From: JAIBJN01 sp963802795
Lineage (GTDB): Bacteria > Actinomycetota > Thermoleophilia > Gaiellales > Gaiellaceae
Assembly: GCA_963802795.1 (NCBI GenBank)
Contig: CAWDJV010000005.1
Location: 310,001-374,000 of the forward strand
Length of the DNA: 64,000 nt
Reading direction: 5' to 3'
The notes under the pieces are model-generated. The model made no database searches and was not told the DNA's origin. It saw only the letters and a program-made list of their open reading frames with translations. Shown one piece after another: positions 17,090 to 24,897 of the stretch; position 1 is the stretch's first letter, and each line of letters opens with the position of its first letter. Position numbers and translations under genes: made by a program.

Positions 17090-18226
17090 CTACCGGCCGG
17101 TGAAGCCGGCGTGAACGCGGCGGAGCGCCTCGATCGCGTCCTCGATGTCGGCTTCGGAGTGCGCAGGCGAGAGCGGCAGGGAGAGCACCTCCGCGCCGGC
17201 CCGCTCGGCGACCGGCAGGGGCGCCTGGTCGGGGAACCGCTCCCGGTAGTACGTGAGCCGGTGCACGGGCAGGAAGTGGATGCTCGTCCCGATCATCTCC
17301 TCGGCGAGGGCGCGCTGGTAGGCGTCGCGGTCTGCGCCCGCCTGCTCGGCGTCGATGCGGACGACGTAGAGGTGGAGCGCGTGGCGGTCGCGCGGGTCGC
17401 GGGCCAGCGGCTCGATCCCCGCGAGCCCGGCGACGGCCGCGTCGTAGGCCGCGACGTGGCGGCGCCTTCGCTCGGCATGCTCCTCGAGCTTGTCCAGCTG
17501 GCACAGCGCCACGGTCGCGAGGACGTCGGAGAGGTTCGCCTTGAAGCCGGCCACGGTCACGTCGTAGAGGGCGCCGTCGCCTCGGCGCATGAGGCGGAGG
17601 TTGCGGATCGCGTCCGCGACTCCGTCGTCGTCGGTCGTGACGATGCCCCCCTCGCCGGCGGGAACGTTCTTCGTCGCGTAGAGCGAGAAGCACGTCGCGA
17701 GCGCGATGGTCCCCACCTTGCGGCCGCGGTAGACGGATTCCGTGGCATGTGCGGCGTCCTCGATGACCGGCAGCCCGAGCGCGAGGAGCGGGTCGAGGTC
17801 GCACGGCTGTCCCGCGAGGTCGACCGGGAGGATGGCCTTCGTGCGAGCCGTGACGGCGGCCGCGGCCGCGTCGGGGTCGATGTTGAGATCGGCCTCGCGC
17901 ACGTCGACGAAGACCGGACGTGCTCCGCAGTGGACGACGACGTTCGCGGTCGCGGGCCAGGTGATGGGCGTCGTGATCACCTCGTCGCCGGGACCGACGC
18001 CGGCGGCAAGCAGGGAGAGGTGCATGGCCGCCGTGCCGGAGGCGAGCGCCACAGCATGGCGCGCGCCGACATACTCGGCGAAGCGCCGCTCGAGCTCACC
18101 CGCGCGCGGCCCGCTCGTGAGCCAGCCGCTGCGGAGGGTCTCCGTGACGGCTGCGATCTCCTCCTCGCCCACCGCGGGCGGCTGGAAGGAGAGAAAGGTC
18201 TTACGCCTCGAGGAGAGCCTCTGCAT
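17090..18226 (-). CDS. DegT/DnrJ/EryC1/StrS sugar aminotransferase
   Basis: PLP-dependent aminotransferase of 378 residues that converts a keto-sugar nucleotide to an amino sugar. Substrate-loop sequence GWLTSGPRAGELE, PLP-binding SGTAAMHLSL and IEDAAHAT, and the Schiff-base lysine in YATKNVPAGEGG are all present. It resembles ArnB/PseC-type 4-aminotransferases. Its start overlaps the end of the ATP-grasp gene by 26 bp. The 4,6-dehydratase two genes upstream would supply the 4-keto substrate. Predicted product: an NDP-4-amino-4,6-dideoxyhexose. Confidence 0.85.
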   Translation of the reverse strand: MQRLSSRRKTFLSFQPPAVGEEEIAAVTETLRSGWLTSGPRAGELERRFAEYVGARHAVALASGTAAMHLSLLAAGVGPGDEVITTPITWPATANVVVHCGARPVFVDVREADLNIDPDAAAAAVTARTKAILPVDLAGQPCDLDPLLALGLPVIEDAAHATESVYRGRKVGTIALATCFSLYATKNVPAGEGGIVTTDDDGVADAIRNLRLMRRGDGALYDVTVAGFKANLSDVLATVALCQLDKLEEHAERRRRHVAAYDAAVAGLAGIEPLARDPRDRHALHLYVVRIDAEQAGADRDAYQRALAEEMIGTSIHFLPVHRLTYYRERFPDQAPLPVAERAGAEVLSLPLSPAHSEADIEDAIEALRRVHAGFTGR

Positions 18227-19421
18227 CGGCAGTCCTGAGCCGGATGAGGTCAGCAGCGCGGTCCGCGCGGGCGAGCGCGTCGTCGCGGCTCTCGCCGCGG
18301 GCCAGGACGTAGCCCGCCCTGTCGTTGCCGCGGCGAAACTCCCCGAAGCGCCAGCCGGGCGAACGGTAGACGCGGGCCTCGACGATGCCGTCGACGGCGC
18401 GCGCGTCCTCGAGCCCGCCGACGGCCTCCAGCACTCCGGGCGGCGGTACGAGGAAGCGGACGCAGGCTCCTCCCAGGGGCACGGGCTCCGGGATCTCGAC
18501 GGGCTCGCCGAGCGCCGCAGCGAGGGCGAGGCCGTTCAGGTCGATCCCGAGCGCGACGCGGCAGAGCTCGGCGTCGTGCCCACCGCCCAGACGGGCCGCG
18601 AGCTCCATGACGCGCGGGCCGTCGGGACCGAGGACGATCTGCGTATAGGTCGGCCCGTCGGTCACTCCGAGCGCCGCCGCCGCACGGCGGGCGGCATCGA
18701 TCGCGTCCTCGACCGGGTGCGCGCTGGGCCAGGCGTGGGCAAGCGCGACGCCGAACGCGGGCCCCTCCGCGGTCAGGCGGTCCGTGACCGTGAGAGGCTG
18801 GAAGCGGCCCGCGACGGAAAAGGCGTTCACGGTCACCTCGGGCCCCGGCACGAGCTCCTCGACGAGCGCGAGACCGATCCGCGACTCTCCGACGGCGACG
18901 GCGATCGCCGCGTCGAGGGCGTCCGGCTCGACGACGAGGGTGAGCCCCTTCTGCCCCTGGCGGTCGGCGGGCTTGACGACACACGGCAGGGGGAGGGCGT
19001 CCGTCCGGGTGCTGGTCGCCTCCCAGCGCGGCTGCGGGACGCCGTGCTCGGCCAGCGCCTTGCGCTGGCGCTGCTTGAGCACGGTTCGCACGGCGGTCTC
19101 GGGGTCGAGCGGATGCGACAGGCGGGCGTGAGCGGCGACCCGGGCTGCGATCGCGACCGGCCAGTCGATCCCCGGTGCGATCACGCCGTGGACGCGCTCC
19201 GCGCGCGCAAGCTGGCTGACGGCGGCCTCGTCCTCGACCGAGACGACCGCGCGCCGGTCTGCGTACTCGAAGCCGACCGCCGCCGGGTCGCGGTCGCAGG
19301 CGATCAGGAAGAGCCCTCGCTCACGCGCCGCGCGATGGAGCCCGAGCTGGGCCGGCCCGGCGCCTAGGACAAGGAGGCGCTTCTGCTCGCCGTCTGTTCC
19401 GCTCGAAGGGCTGCTTCCCAC
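18201..19421 (-). CDS. ATP-grasp domain ligase
   Basis: Protein of 406 residues with the three-part ATP-grasp layout of carbamoyl-phosphate synthase/PurK-like enzymes. There is an N-terminal Rossmann-like domain (RLLVLGAGPAQLGLHRAA), a central ATP-grasp fold (LPCVVKPADRQGQKGLTLV, then LVEELVPGPEVTVNAFSV) and metal ligands near VMELAARLGGGHDAELC. Such enzymes join a carboxylate to an amine. Flanked by a 4,6-dehydratase and a DegT aminotransferase, it may acylate the new amino group of the sugar with an amino acid or similar; this is inference. GTG 19421 is the only reasonable start, giving a 58-bp overlap with the upstream gene. Confidence 0.75.
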   Translation of the reverse strand: MGSSPSSGTDGEQKRLLVLGAGPAQLGLHRAARERGLFLIACDRDPAAVGFEYADRRAVVSVEDEAAVSQLARAERVHGVIAPGIDWPVAIAARVAAHARLSHPLDPETAVRTVLKQRQRKALAEHGVPQPRWEATSTRTDALPLPCVVKPADRQGQKGLTLVVEPDALDAAIAVAVGESRIGLALVEELVPGPEVTVNAFSVAGRFQPLTVTDRLTAEGPAFGVALAHAWPSAHPVEDAIDAARRAAAALGVTDGPTYTQIVLGPDGPRVMELAARLGGGHDAELCRVALGIDLNGLALAAALGEPVEIPEPVPLGGACVRFLVPPPGVLEAVGGLEDARAVDGIVEARVYRSPGWRFGEFRRGNDRAGYVLARGESRDDALARADRAADLIRLRTADAEALLEA

Positions 19422-20377
19422 CAGAGACGATTCTGCTCGTACCACGCGACGGTGCGCTCGAGACCGTTCTCGAAGGCCGTGCGGGCGCGCCATCCGAGCA
19501 CGCGCTCGGCGCGCTCCGTGGAGCCGATGTGTCGGTCGACCTGCCCGGGCCGTTCGGGCACGCTCTGCTTGAGCGTCGCGGGCTTCCCCAAGAGCTCGAG
19601 GACGAGGTCCGCCACCCGCGAGACGGAGACATCTGCGCCGGTGGCGAGGTTGAAGACCTGCCCGGCCACGTCGGAGAGGTCGGCCTCGAGGACGGCGTCG
19701 ATGGCCTCCGCGTGGTCTTCGACGAAGAGCCAGTCGCGGGAGGCGTGGCCGTTTCCGTGGACGGTGAGCGGGAGATCGGAGAGCGCCTGCGTGACGAAGC
19801 GCGGGACGACCTTCTCGGGATGCTGGTACGGGCCGTAGTTGTTGAAGGGGCGCACGATCACGACGGGGAGCCCGTAGGTGACGTGGTAGGCGAAGGCGAG
19901 TCGGTCCGCGCCCGCCTTGGTCGCCGCGTAGGGGCTGCGCGGGTTGAGCGGATGCTCCTCGTCCATCGGAGCCCGCTCGGCTGTTCCGTACACCTCGCTG
20001 GAAGAGATGAGGACGAACCGCTCGACCGGGTCGCGACGGATCGCGTCGAGCAGGATCTGCGTGCCCTCGATGTTGGTCGTCACGAAGTCGCGCGCCCCCT
20101 CGACGATCGATTTCTCGACGTGCGACTCGGCCGCCGCGTTCACGATCACGTCCACGTCGCGGACGATGCCTGCGACGAGCTCGCGGTCACGGATGTCGCC
20201 GTGCACGAACGAGAGCCGCTCGTGCGCGAGCACGTCGGCCAGGTTGTCGAGGTTGCCGGCGTACGTCAGCGCGTCCAGGGAGACGACTTCGTGGGGCGTC
20301 TTCGTGAGCAGATGCCTGACGAAGCTCGACGAGATGAAGCCGGCTCCGCCGGTGACCAGAACGCGCTTCCGCGTCAC
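19364..20377 (-). CDS. NAD-dependent nucleotide-sugar 4,6-dehydratase (RmlB/LegB-like)
   Basis: Extended SDR of 337 residues that would make a 4-keto-6-deoxy sugar nucleotide. The sequence RAPMDEEHPLNPRSPYAATK and RPFNNYGPYQHPEKVVPRF is that of RmlB-like dehydratases. Two oddities are visible. The third glycine of GxxGxxG is a serine (GGAGFISSS). The catalytic TDE triplet of RmlB reads SSE (ISSSEVYG), as in LegB-type UDP-sugar dehydratases, so dTDP-glucose should not be assumed as substrate. The GTG start overlaps the upstream GT2 stop by 4 bp. Confidence 0.8.
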   Translation of the reverse strand: MTRKRVLVTGGAGFISSSFVRHLLTKTPHEVVSLDALTYAGNLDNLADVLAHERLSFVHGDIRDRELVAGIVRDVDVIVNAAAESHVEKSIVEGARDFVTTNIEGTQILLDAIRRDPVERFVLISSSEVYGTAERAPMDEEHPLNPRSPYAATKAGADRLAFAYHVTYGLPVVIVRPFNNYGPYQHPEKVVPRFVTQALSDLPLTVHGNGHASRDWLFVEDHAEAIDAVLEADLSDVAGQVFNLATGADVSVSRVADLVLELLGKPATLKQSVPERPGQVDRHIGSTERAERVLGWRARTAFENGLERTVAWYEQNRLWWEAALRAEQTASRSASLS

Positions 20378-21345
20378 GGGAGCTCGCGATCGATCGTGTA
20401 CAAGGGTCGGTCTTCCACGTCCCGCTGGATCCGGCCGAGATATTCCCCCACCAGGGCGAGGATGAACCCCTGCACCGCGAGCACGCCGAGCACGAGCCCG
20501 CCGAGGAAGAGGTTCCCCGGGAAGTCGCCCTCGACGATCCAGACGACCATCCCCCACACGCCCACGCCGATCGTGAGGAGGCCGCAGACGGCGCCGATGA
20601 GGAGGCCTGCCCACTGGATCGGCTGGGGCCAGAAGCCGGCGAGCACATGGAGGGCGAGACGCGTGAGGCGAAGCGGCGAATAGCGCGAGGAGTCGGCCCG
20701 GGCCTGGTGCGAGAGGTCGACCTCGACAACGCTCGCTCCTGTAGACAGGACGAGCGCCTTCGTGAACTTCTGCTTGCCGATCATGCCGAGGACAGGCTCG
20801 AGCGCCCGGCGGGAGTAGCCGTTGAAGGCGCACCCGAAGTCGGCGATGGCGGCACCTGTGAAGCGCCGGAGCATCCCGTTCACGAGCCTCGAGGGCAGTG
20901 TGCGCCCCCAGGAGTCGTCACGCCCGAGTCGCCGCCCGCTGGCGACGTCGGCGCCGCCCTCGACCGCTGCGACGAGCTTCGGCAGGTCCTCGGGGACGTT
21001 CTGGAGGTCGGCGTCCATCGTCACCACGATCTCTCCGCGGGCGCGGACGAGCCCGGCGTGCATCGCCGGATGCTGGCCGAAGTTCCGCTTGAAGCGAACG
21101 GCCCTGACGCGCGCGTCCTCGGCGGCGAGCCGCTCGACGATCGCCCAGGTTCCATCGTGTGAGCCGTCGTCGACGACGATCAGCTCGTAGGGCTTCCCGA
21201 GCTCGTCGAGCGCAGCCGTGGACCGCCGGTAGACCTCTTCGAGGGTTGCCTCCTCGTCGAAGACCGTGACGACGAGGCTCACGTCTGGAAGGGGTGCCGG
21301 CGCCAGTCGTGGAGCGGTTTTTGCCGCGGTTTCCGGCTCGGCCAT
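20374..21345 (-). CDS. ArnC-like polyprenyl-phosphate glycosyltransferase (GT2)
   Basis: Glycosyltransferase of 323 residues: a GT-A domain (SLVVTVFDEEATLEEV, LIVVDDGSHDGT, VTMDADLQNVPEDL) followed by two C-terminal membrane helices (about residues 235-300). The acceptor-side motif ADFGCAFNGYSRRAL and RADSSRYSPLRL resemble ArnC, which loads a formamido-amino sugar onto undecaprenyl phosphate. It leads the five-gene operon of dehydratase, ATP-grasp, aminotransferase and flippase-like genes, so it probably transfers the amino sugar they make. A TAGCCT hexamer (minus strand, 21353-21358) lies 7 nt before its ATG. Confidence 0.8.
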   Translation of the reverse strand: MAEPETAAKTAPRLAPAPLPDVSLVVTVFDEEATLEEVYRRSTAALDELGKPYELIVVDDGSHDGTWAIVERLAAEDARVRAVRFKRNFGQHPAMHAGLVRARGEIVVTMDADLQNVPEDLPKLVAAVEGGADVASGRRLGRDDSWGRTLPSRLVNGMLRRFTGAAIADFGCAFNGYSRRALEPVLGMIGKQKFTKALVLSTGASVVEVDLSHQARADSSRYSPLRLTRLALHVLAGFWPQPIQWAGLLIGAVCGLLTIGVGVWGMVVWIVEGDFPGNLFLGGLVLGVLAVQGFILALVGEYLGRIQRDVEDRPLYTIDRELP

Positions 21346-21352
21346 CCGCCGC

Positions 21353-21398
21353 AGGCTACCACCCGCACGTTCGGCGGCGAGCCGATCCTGGGTAGGCT
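21353..21398. promoter_or_regulatory. Divergent leaderless-type promoters
   Basis: In this 61-bp gap TAGCCT (minus strand, 21353-21358) is 7 nt before the GT2 ATG and TAGGCT (plus strand, 21393-21398) is 8 nt before the GTG at 21407. Neither gene has a Shine-Dalgarno sequence. Both spacings fit transcripts beginning at the start codon. Confidence 0.4.
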
Positions 21399-21406
21399 GC
21401 CGTGCC

Positions 21407-22213
21407 GTGCACGCGGACCTCGTGGCACGCATAGAACGAATCGCTGCCGACGACCGGCACGGCGCCAGCTGGCTCGGCGAGGAGGCATTGGCGACGCTGG
21501 TCGAGGCGGTTCGGCTCGGGGAGGACCCGCTCGAGACGGCTCGGGCGCTCGTCCGCGCGCGACCCGCTATCGGTGCGATCGCCGGGGCCCTCGGGCGCGT
21601 GCTCGTCGCCGGCCGGACGCCCGAGCAGCTCGTCGAGGAGGCAAACGCGGTGGTCGCAGGGCGCGAGCGCGCCGCCGCGACGATCGCCGTCATCCTCTCT
21701 GACGAGCTCGCCGGCAAGGTCGTCATGACTCACTCGGCCTCGGCCACGGCCCGCGAGGCTCTCATCCACGGCGATCCTCAGCGCGTCGTCTGCACGGTCT
21801 CGGATCCGGTTGGCGAAGGCCGCGCCTTCTCGGAGGAGCTGGGAGAGGCAGGGCTCGCGACCGAGCTCGTGGCCGACGAGGACGCCGAGCGAGCCGTCGC
21901 CACGGTCGGCCTCCTGCTTCTCGGCGCGGACACCGTCTTCCGCGACGGCTCGCTCGTCAACAAGATCAAGACGAAAGGGCTCACGAAGGCGGCGAAGAGG
22001 GCCGGCGTGCCCGTGGTTGTCGCCTGCGAGGTGCTGAAGCTCGCGCCCGACGACCCGTACGAGCCCGACGAGGAGCGGGTGGACTTGACGCCGCCCGCGC
22101 AGATCGATCGCTACGTGACCGAGGAAGGGGTTTGCGCCCCCGACGAGATTGCGGCGCTCGTCGACCGGACGCCCTTCCTTCGCGAGGGCTACGAGCTCCT
22201 ACACGGCGAGTGA
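21407..22213 (+). CDS. eIF-2B alpha/beta-like protein (ribose-1,5-bisphosphate isomerase family)
   Basis: Protein of 268 residues of the initiation-factor-2B fold, which also includes ribose-1,5-bisphosphate and methylthioribose-1-phosphate isomerases. Visible family features are an N-terminal helical part (GASWLGEEALATLVEAV), THSASATAREAL in the middle, and the C-terminal LGADTVFRDGSLVNKIKTKGL with the conserved aspartate and NKIGT-like loop (here NKIKT). In bacteria such proteins are usually sugar-phosphate isomerases rather than translation factors; the substrate is unknown. The start at GTG 21407 is backed by a TAnnnT hexamer 8 nt upstream. Its stop overlaps the next gene by 4 bp. Confidence 0.75.
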   Translation: MHADLVARIERIAADDRHGASWLGEEALATLVEAVRLGEDPLETARALVRARPAIGAIAGALGRVLVAGRTPEQLVEEANAVVAGRERAAATIAVILSDELAGKVVMTHSASATAREALIHGDPQRVVCTVSDPVGEGRAFSEELGEAGLATELVADEDAERAVATVGLLLLGADTVFRDGSLVNKIKTKGLTKAAKRAGVPVVVACEVLKLAPDDPYEPDEERVDLTPPAQIDRYVTEEGVCAPDEIAALVDRTPFLREGYELLHGE

Positions 22214-22917
22214 GCCGTCGCGGTATGACCTTGCTCGCTGTCGGGCTGCTGGTCGGCTGCGCGGCGGCGTTCACCTACACGGAGGCCCTGAAGCTCGAGC
22301 GCACGCCCGTGGGCGGAGCGCAAGTCGACCGCTGGCTCTCGCCCGCTTGCGACTGCCCGGGCGACACGGCCTCGATCAGGTTCCGCCTGCGCGAGCAGGA
22401 GCGGATCGAAGTGACGGTCTTGGACGAGGAAGAAGAGGTCGTGCGCACGCTCGCCTCGGGTCTCTCGAGCCCCGGCGGCACGGTCGAGCTCGCCTGGGAC
22501 GGCCGGAACGAGGCCGGGCAAGTCGTCGCGGACGGCGCCTATCGCGTCCGGGTGCGGCTCCTCGACAAACGGCGGTCGATCGTCGTCCCCGTGGACATGA
22601 ACGTCGACACGAAGGCCCCGCGGGTGCGCCTGCGGAGCGTCTCGGCGCCCACGGTTGTCGAGGGAGAGACGCTTCGGGTGCGGTACTGGGCCAGCGAGCC
22701 CGGGACGCCGGTGCTGCTCGTCCAAGGTGAGCCTGCTCTGCGGGCGACGCCGCGAGGAGCAGGCTCGCGTGGTGCCCGGTGGCGGAACGTCGTCGACGAC
22801 TTGGCGGTCCCTCCGGGGACGCCGCTCGCGTTCGCCGTCGAGGATCGCGCGGGGAATCTCTCCGAGCCGACGCTGCCGATCACTATCGTGGCCGCAGAGA
22901 CGCCCACGCCGAGGTGA
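22210..22917 (+). CDS. Membrane-anchored FlgD-Ig-like domain protein
   Basis: Protein of 235 residues. A signal anchor at about residues 6-24 is followed by an outward-facing domain. Residues about 60-130 form a FlgD-type Ig-like domain (IRFRLREQERIEVTVLD, WDGRNEAGQVVADGAYRVRV), and a second beta-rich domain follows. Such domains occur in flagellar hook-cap proteins and in many surface proteins; no other flagellar gene is present here. The GTG start at 22210 overlaps the eIF2B-like stop (GTGA). Its end overlaps the broken ligase gene on the other strand by 35 bp. Function unknown. Confidence 0.75.
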   Translation: MSRRGMTLLAVGLLVGCAAAFTYTEALKLERTPVGGAQVDRWLSPACDCPGDTASIRFRLREQERIEVTVLDEEEEVVRTLASGLSSPGGTVELAWDGRNEAGQVVADGAYRVRVRLLDKRRSIVVPVDMNVDTKAPRVRLRSVSAPTVVEGETLRVRYWASEPGTPVLLVQGEPALRATPRGAGSRGARWRNVVDDLAVPPGTPLAFAVEDRAGNLSEPTLPITIVAAETPTPR

Positions 22918-24384
22918 GAGCACCCTTCCGGCCCGCGCCCTCGGGCGCGACCGCGTCCACGACCGGGGCCGTCAGGCACGCCGCTGCGAGACCGACGACG
23001 AGCCAGACGAAAGGATCCTCGAAGAAGCCGCTGTAGGCGAGCGAGTGGATGACCAGCAGCGTGAAGGCGCCGAGGAGCGAGAGGCCGAGCGCGGGCTCTC
23101 GCCGCATGGCCAGAAAGGCGCCCCAGGCCGAGCCGGCCAGGAACGCTGCGTAGGCGACCAGACCCAGCACGCCCAGCTCAGCGGCGACCGTCAAGGGCGT
23201 GGTGTGGGAGACGTTGCGGCTCTCGCGCCGCCGGGCCTCCTCCAGCTGGGTGCTCGCGTGCGCCTGGGCACCGATGCCGACCCCGACGGCCGGGTTGTCG
23301 AGGAAGACGGGAAGGGTCAACGAGGCGAGCCCGGAACGCGCGCTCGTCGCGTGCCGGACGGAGTCGTCGCTGGCGATCACGGCGACGAGGCCCGACTCCG
23401 ACGAGCACGACCGCTGCGGCCGTCACGGCGACGACCCGGCGGCTGCGCGAGTCGCCCGCGAGCAGGGCGACGACCAGCACTGCCGCGAAGAGGGCCGACG
23501 TACGTCGACTGGGAGTACGCGAAGTAGAGGCCCGCGAGCTGGAGCGCCAGGAGCGGAAGGCCGACGGCAGGCCGGATCCGGTTCAGCCAGAGGAGGACGA
23601 AGAGGACGACGATTCCGAGGCCGAGGTAGCGCCCGTAGATACTCGAGTCGGCGAAGATCGACGTGACTCGGAAGAACGTCGTGTATGCGTTGGAGGCCTG
23701 GAGGTCGTCGGCGAAGAAGAGGGTGTGCGTCCACGCCTGCCACAGCCCGACCCCGCGACCACCGCCGTGGAGACGAAGAGAACCGCGACGAGGCTGCGGT
23801 AGACGAAGCCGGTGAGGAGCACCTGGGCGACCACCGCTACGAGAACAGCGCCGGGAAAGAGGAAGAAGAGCAGGTCGATCGAGCCTTCGCCGCGGGTCGC
23901 TCGACCAGAGGAGAGAGAGTCCGGCGAAGGCGACGAACACGCCCAACGGGCGCCGCGAGGAAGAGCGGCAGGGGACGCAGCCCGGCGCTCTGACCCAGGC
24001 CGAAGACGAGCGCCAGCGGCACTCGCCGCGAGGACGCCGTAGAGCGGGAGGAGCAGGAAGGCCTCCTCGCCGCGGACGCCCACGGTGAACGCGAACTGGA
24101 GCCACCGCGAGAAGGGCAGCCGGCACGAGGGCCGGAAAGCGCGCGAAGAGCGCTGCGACGCCGGCGAGCGCGGCGAGACCCACAACCAGAGCTCCGACCC
24201 GCGCCGGAGACGCAGCCAAGGCGTCGAGCTGATCAGGGATCAGGGCGAAGGCGAGCCCCGCCTCAGCGAGCGCGAGGAGCGCGAGACCGGCCGCGAAGGC
24301 GAGCTTCGTGCGTGCAAGGAGGAGAAGCGGCGCGGCGACCGCACCCAGGACTGCAGCAGCCTCAGCGAGCTCAACGCGCTCCAT
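22883..24384 (-). pseudogene. O-antigen ligase/polymerase (Wzy_C) gene broken by many frameshifts
   Basis: A polytopic membrane protein of the O-antigen ligase/polymerase family spread over all three frames. It starts at 24384 with strongly hydrophobic segments. The signature loop between helices (LDNPAVGVGIGAQAHAST, then SHTTPLTVAAELG) and a last pair of helices lie intact at 22883-23380. Between about 24095 and 23400 the frame changes six to eight times, with plausible membrane sequence always continuing in another frame. Such dense errors in a single GC-rich gene could be poor read coverage or true decay. If repaired it would be about 495 residues. Confidence 0.75.
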
Positions 24385-24427
24385 CCGCCTCGGAGGCGAA
24401 GCCTAGATGGTCAGCGCGCTGCGAGGG

Positions 24428-24856
24428 CTAGCGGCAGTCGCCGCAGAGGCCGGAAACCTCCAGCCGGTGGCCTGTCGTGACGAAGCCGTGGCGGCTGGAG
24501 ACCTGATCGAGCCAGGGCCCGAGCTCGCAGTCCACGAGCTCGACGACACGGTGGCAGTCCGAGCAGACGAGGTGGTGGTGGTGCCCCTCGGCGCACCAGC
24601 GATAGCAGAGCTCGCCGGGGTGGTGCGAGATCGCGTCGATGACGCCCTCCTCTGCCAGGAGGCCTAGCGTGCGGTAGACGGTGGCGAGGCCGAGTCGCTC
24701 GCCCCGCGCCCGGAGGCGCTCGTGGAGATCCTGCGCGGTCAGGTCGTCGCGCTCCGCGATCAGCTCGGCGAGAACCTGCACGCGCCGCGCCGTCGGCCGG
24801 ACGCCGGCGTCGCCCAGCACGTCGGCGGCTCGGGTCTCTGGCTCGGCCGTCACCAC
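24428..24856 (-). CDS. zur: Fur-family zinc uptake regulator
   Basis: Metal-dependent repressor of 142 residues. The N-terminal winged helix includes RPTARRVQVLAELI and LATVYRTLGLLAEEGVI. The C-terminal dimerisation domain has a His cluster (GHHHHLVCSDCHRVVE) and two CxxC pairs (CSDC and CGDC) that hold structural zinc. Fur, Zur and PerR are hard to tell apart by sequence alone. Zur is chosen because the divergent genes 19 bp away encode a zinc ABC importer and a Zur-like palindrome covers the first codons of znuA. The GTG start fits a leaderless transcript (TAGCAT 6 nt upstream). Confidence 0.85.
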   Translation of the reverse strand: MVTAEPETRAADVLGDAGVRPTARRVQVLAELIAERDDLTAQDLHERLRARGERLGLATVYRTLGLLAEEGVIDAISHHPGELCYRWCAEGHHHHLVCSDCHRVVELVDCELGPWLDQVSSRHGFVTTGHRLEVSGLCGDCR

Positions 24857-24861
24857 GCGGC

Positions 24862-24897
24862 TATGCTAGCAGGCTGTGAAAACGATAATCGTTCTCA
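24862..24897. promoter_or_regulatory. zur/znuA divergent promoters with a Zur box over the znuA start
   Basis: Two -10-like hexamers on opposite strands overlap by five bases: TATGCT (plus, 24862-24867, 8 nt before the znuA GTG) and TAGCAT (minus, 24863-24868, 6 nt before the zur GTG). Immediately downstream, 24877-24897 is an inverted repeat with arms TGAAAACGAT and ATCGTTCTCA around a central A; nine of ten positions match, in the style of actinobacterial Zur boxes. It lies inside the first seven znuA codons, so bound Zur would block RNA polymerase just past the start site. Confidence 0.7.

Noticed and set aside
17093..17804. Longer N-terminus for the flippase-like gene, open to 17804
   Set aside because: That stretch is the shadow of the DegT aminotransferase gene in another frame; the membrane protein begins at GTG 17084.
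20378..20833. Longer N-terminus for the 4,6-dehydratase
   Set aside because: It is antiparallel-free shadow sequence of the upstream GT2; the Rossmann motif begins right after GTG 20377, which overlaps the GT2 stop.
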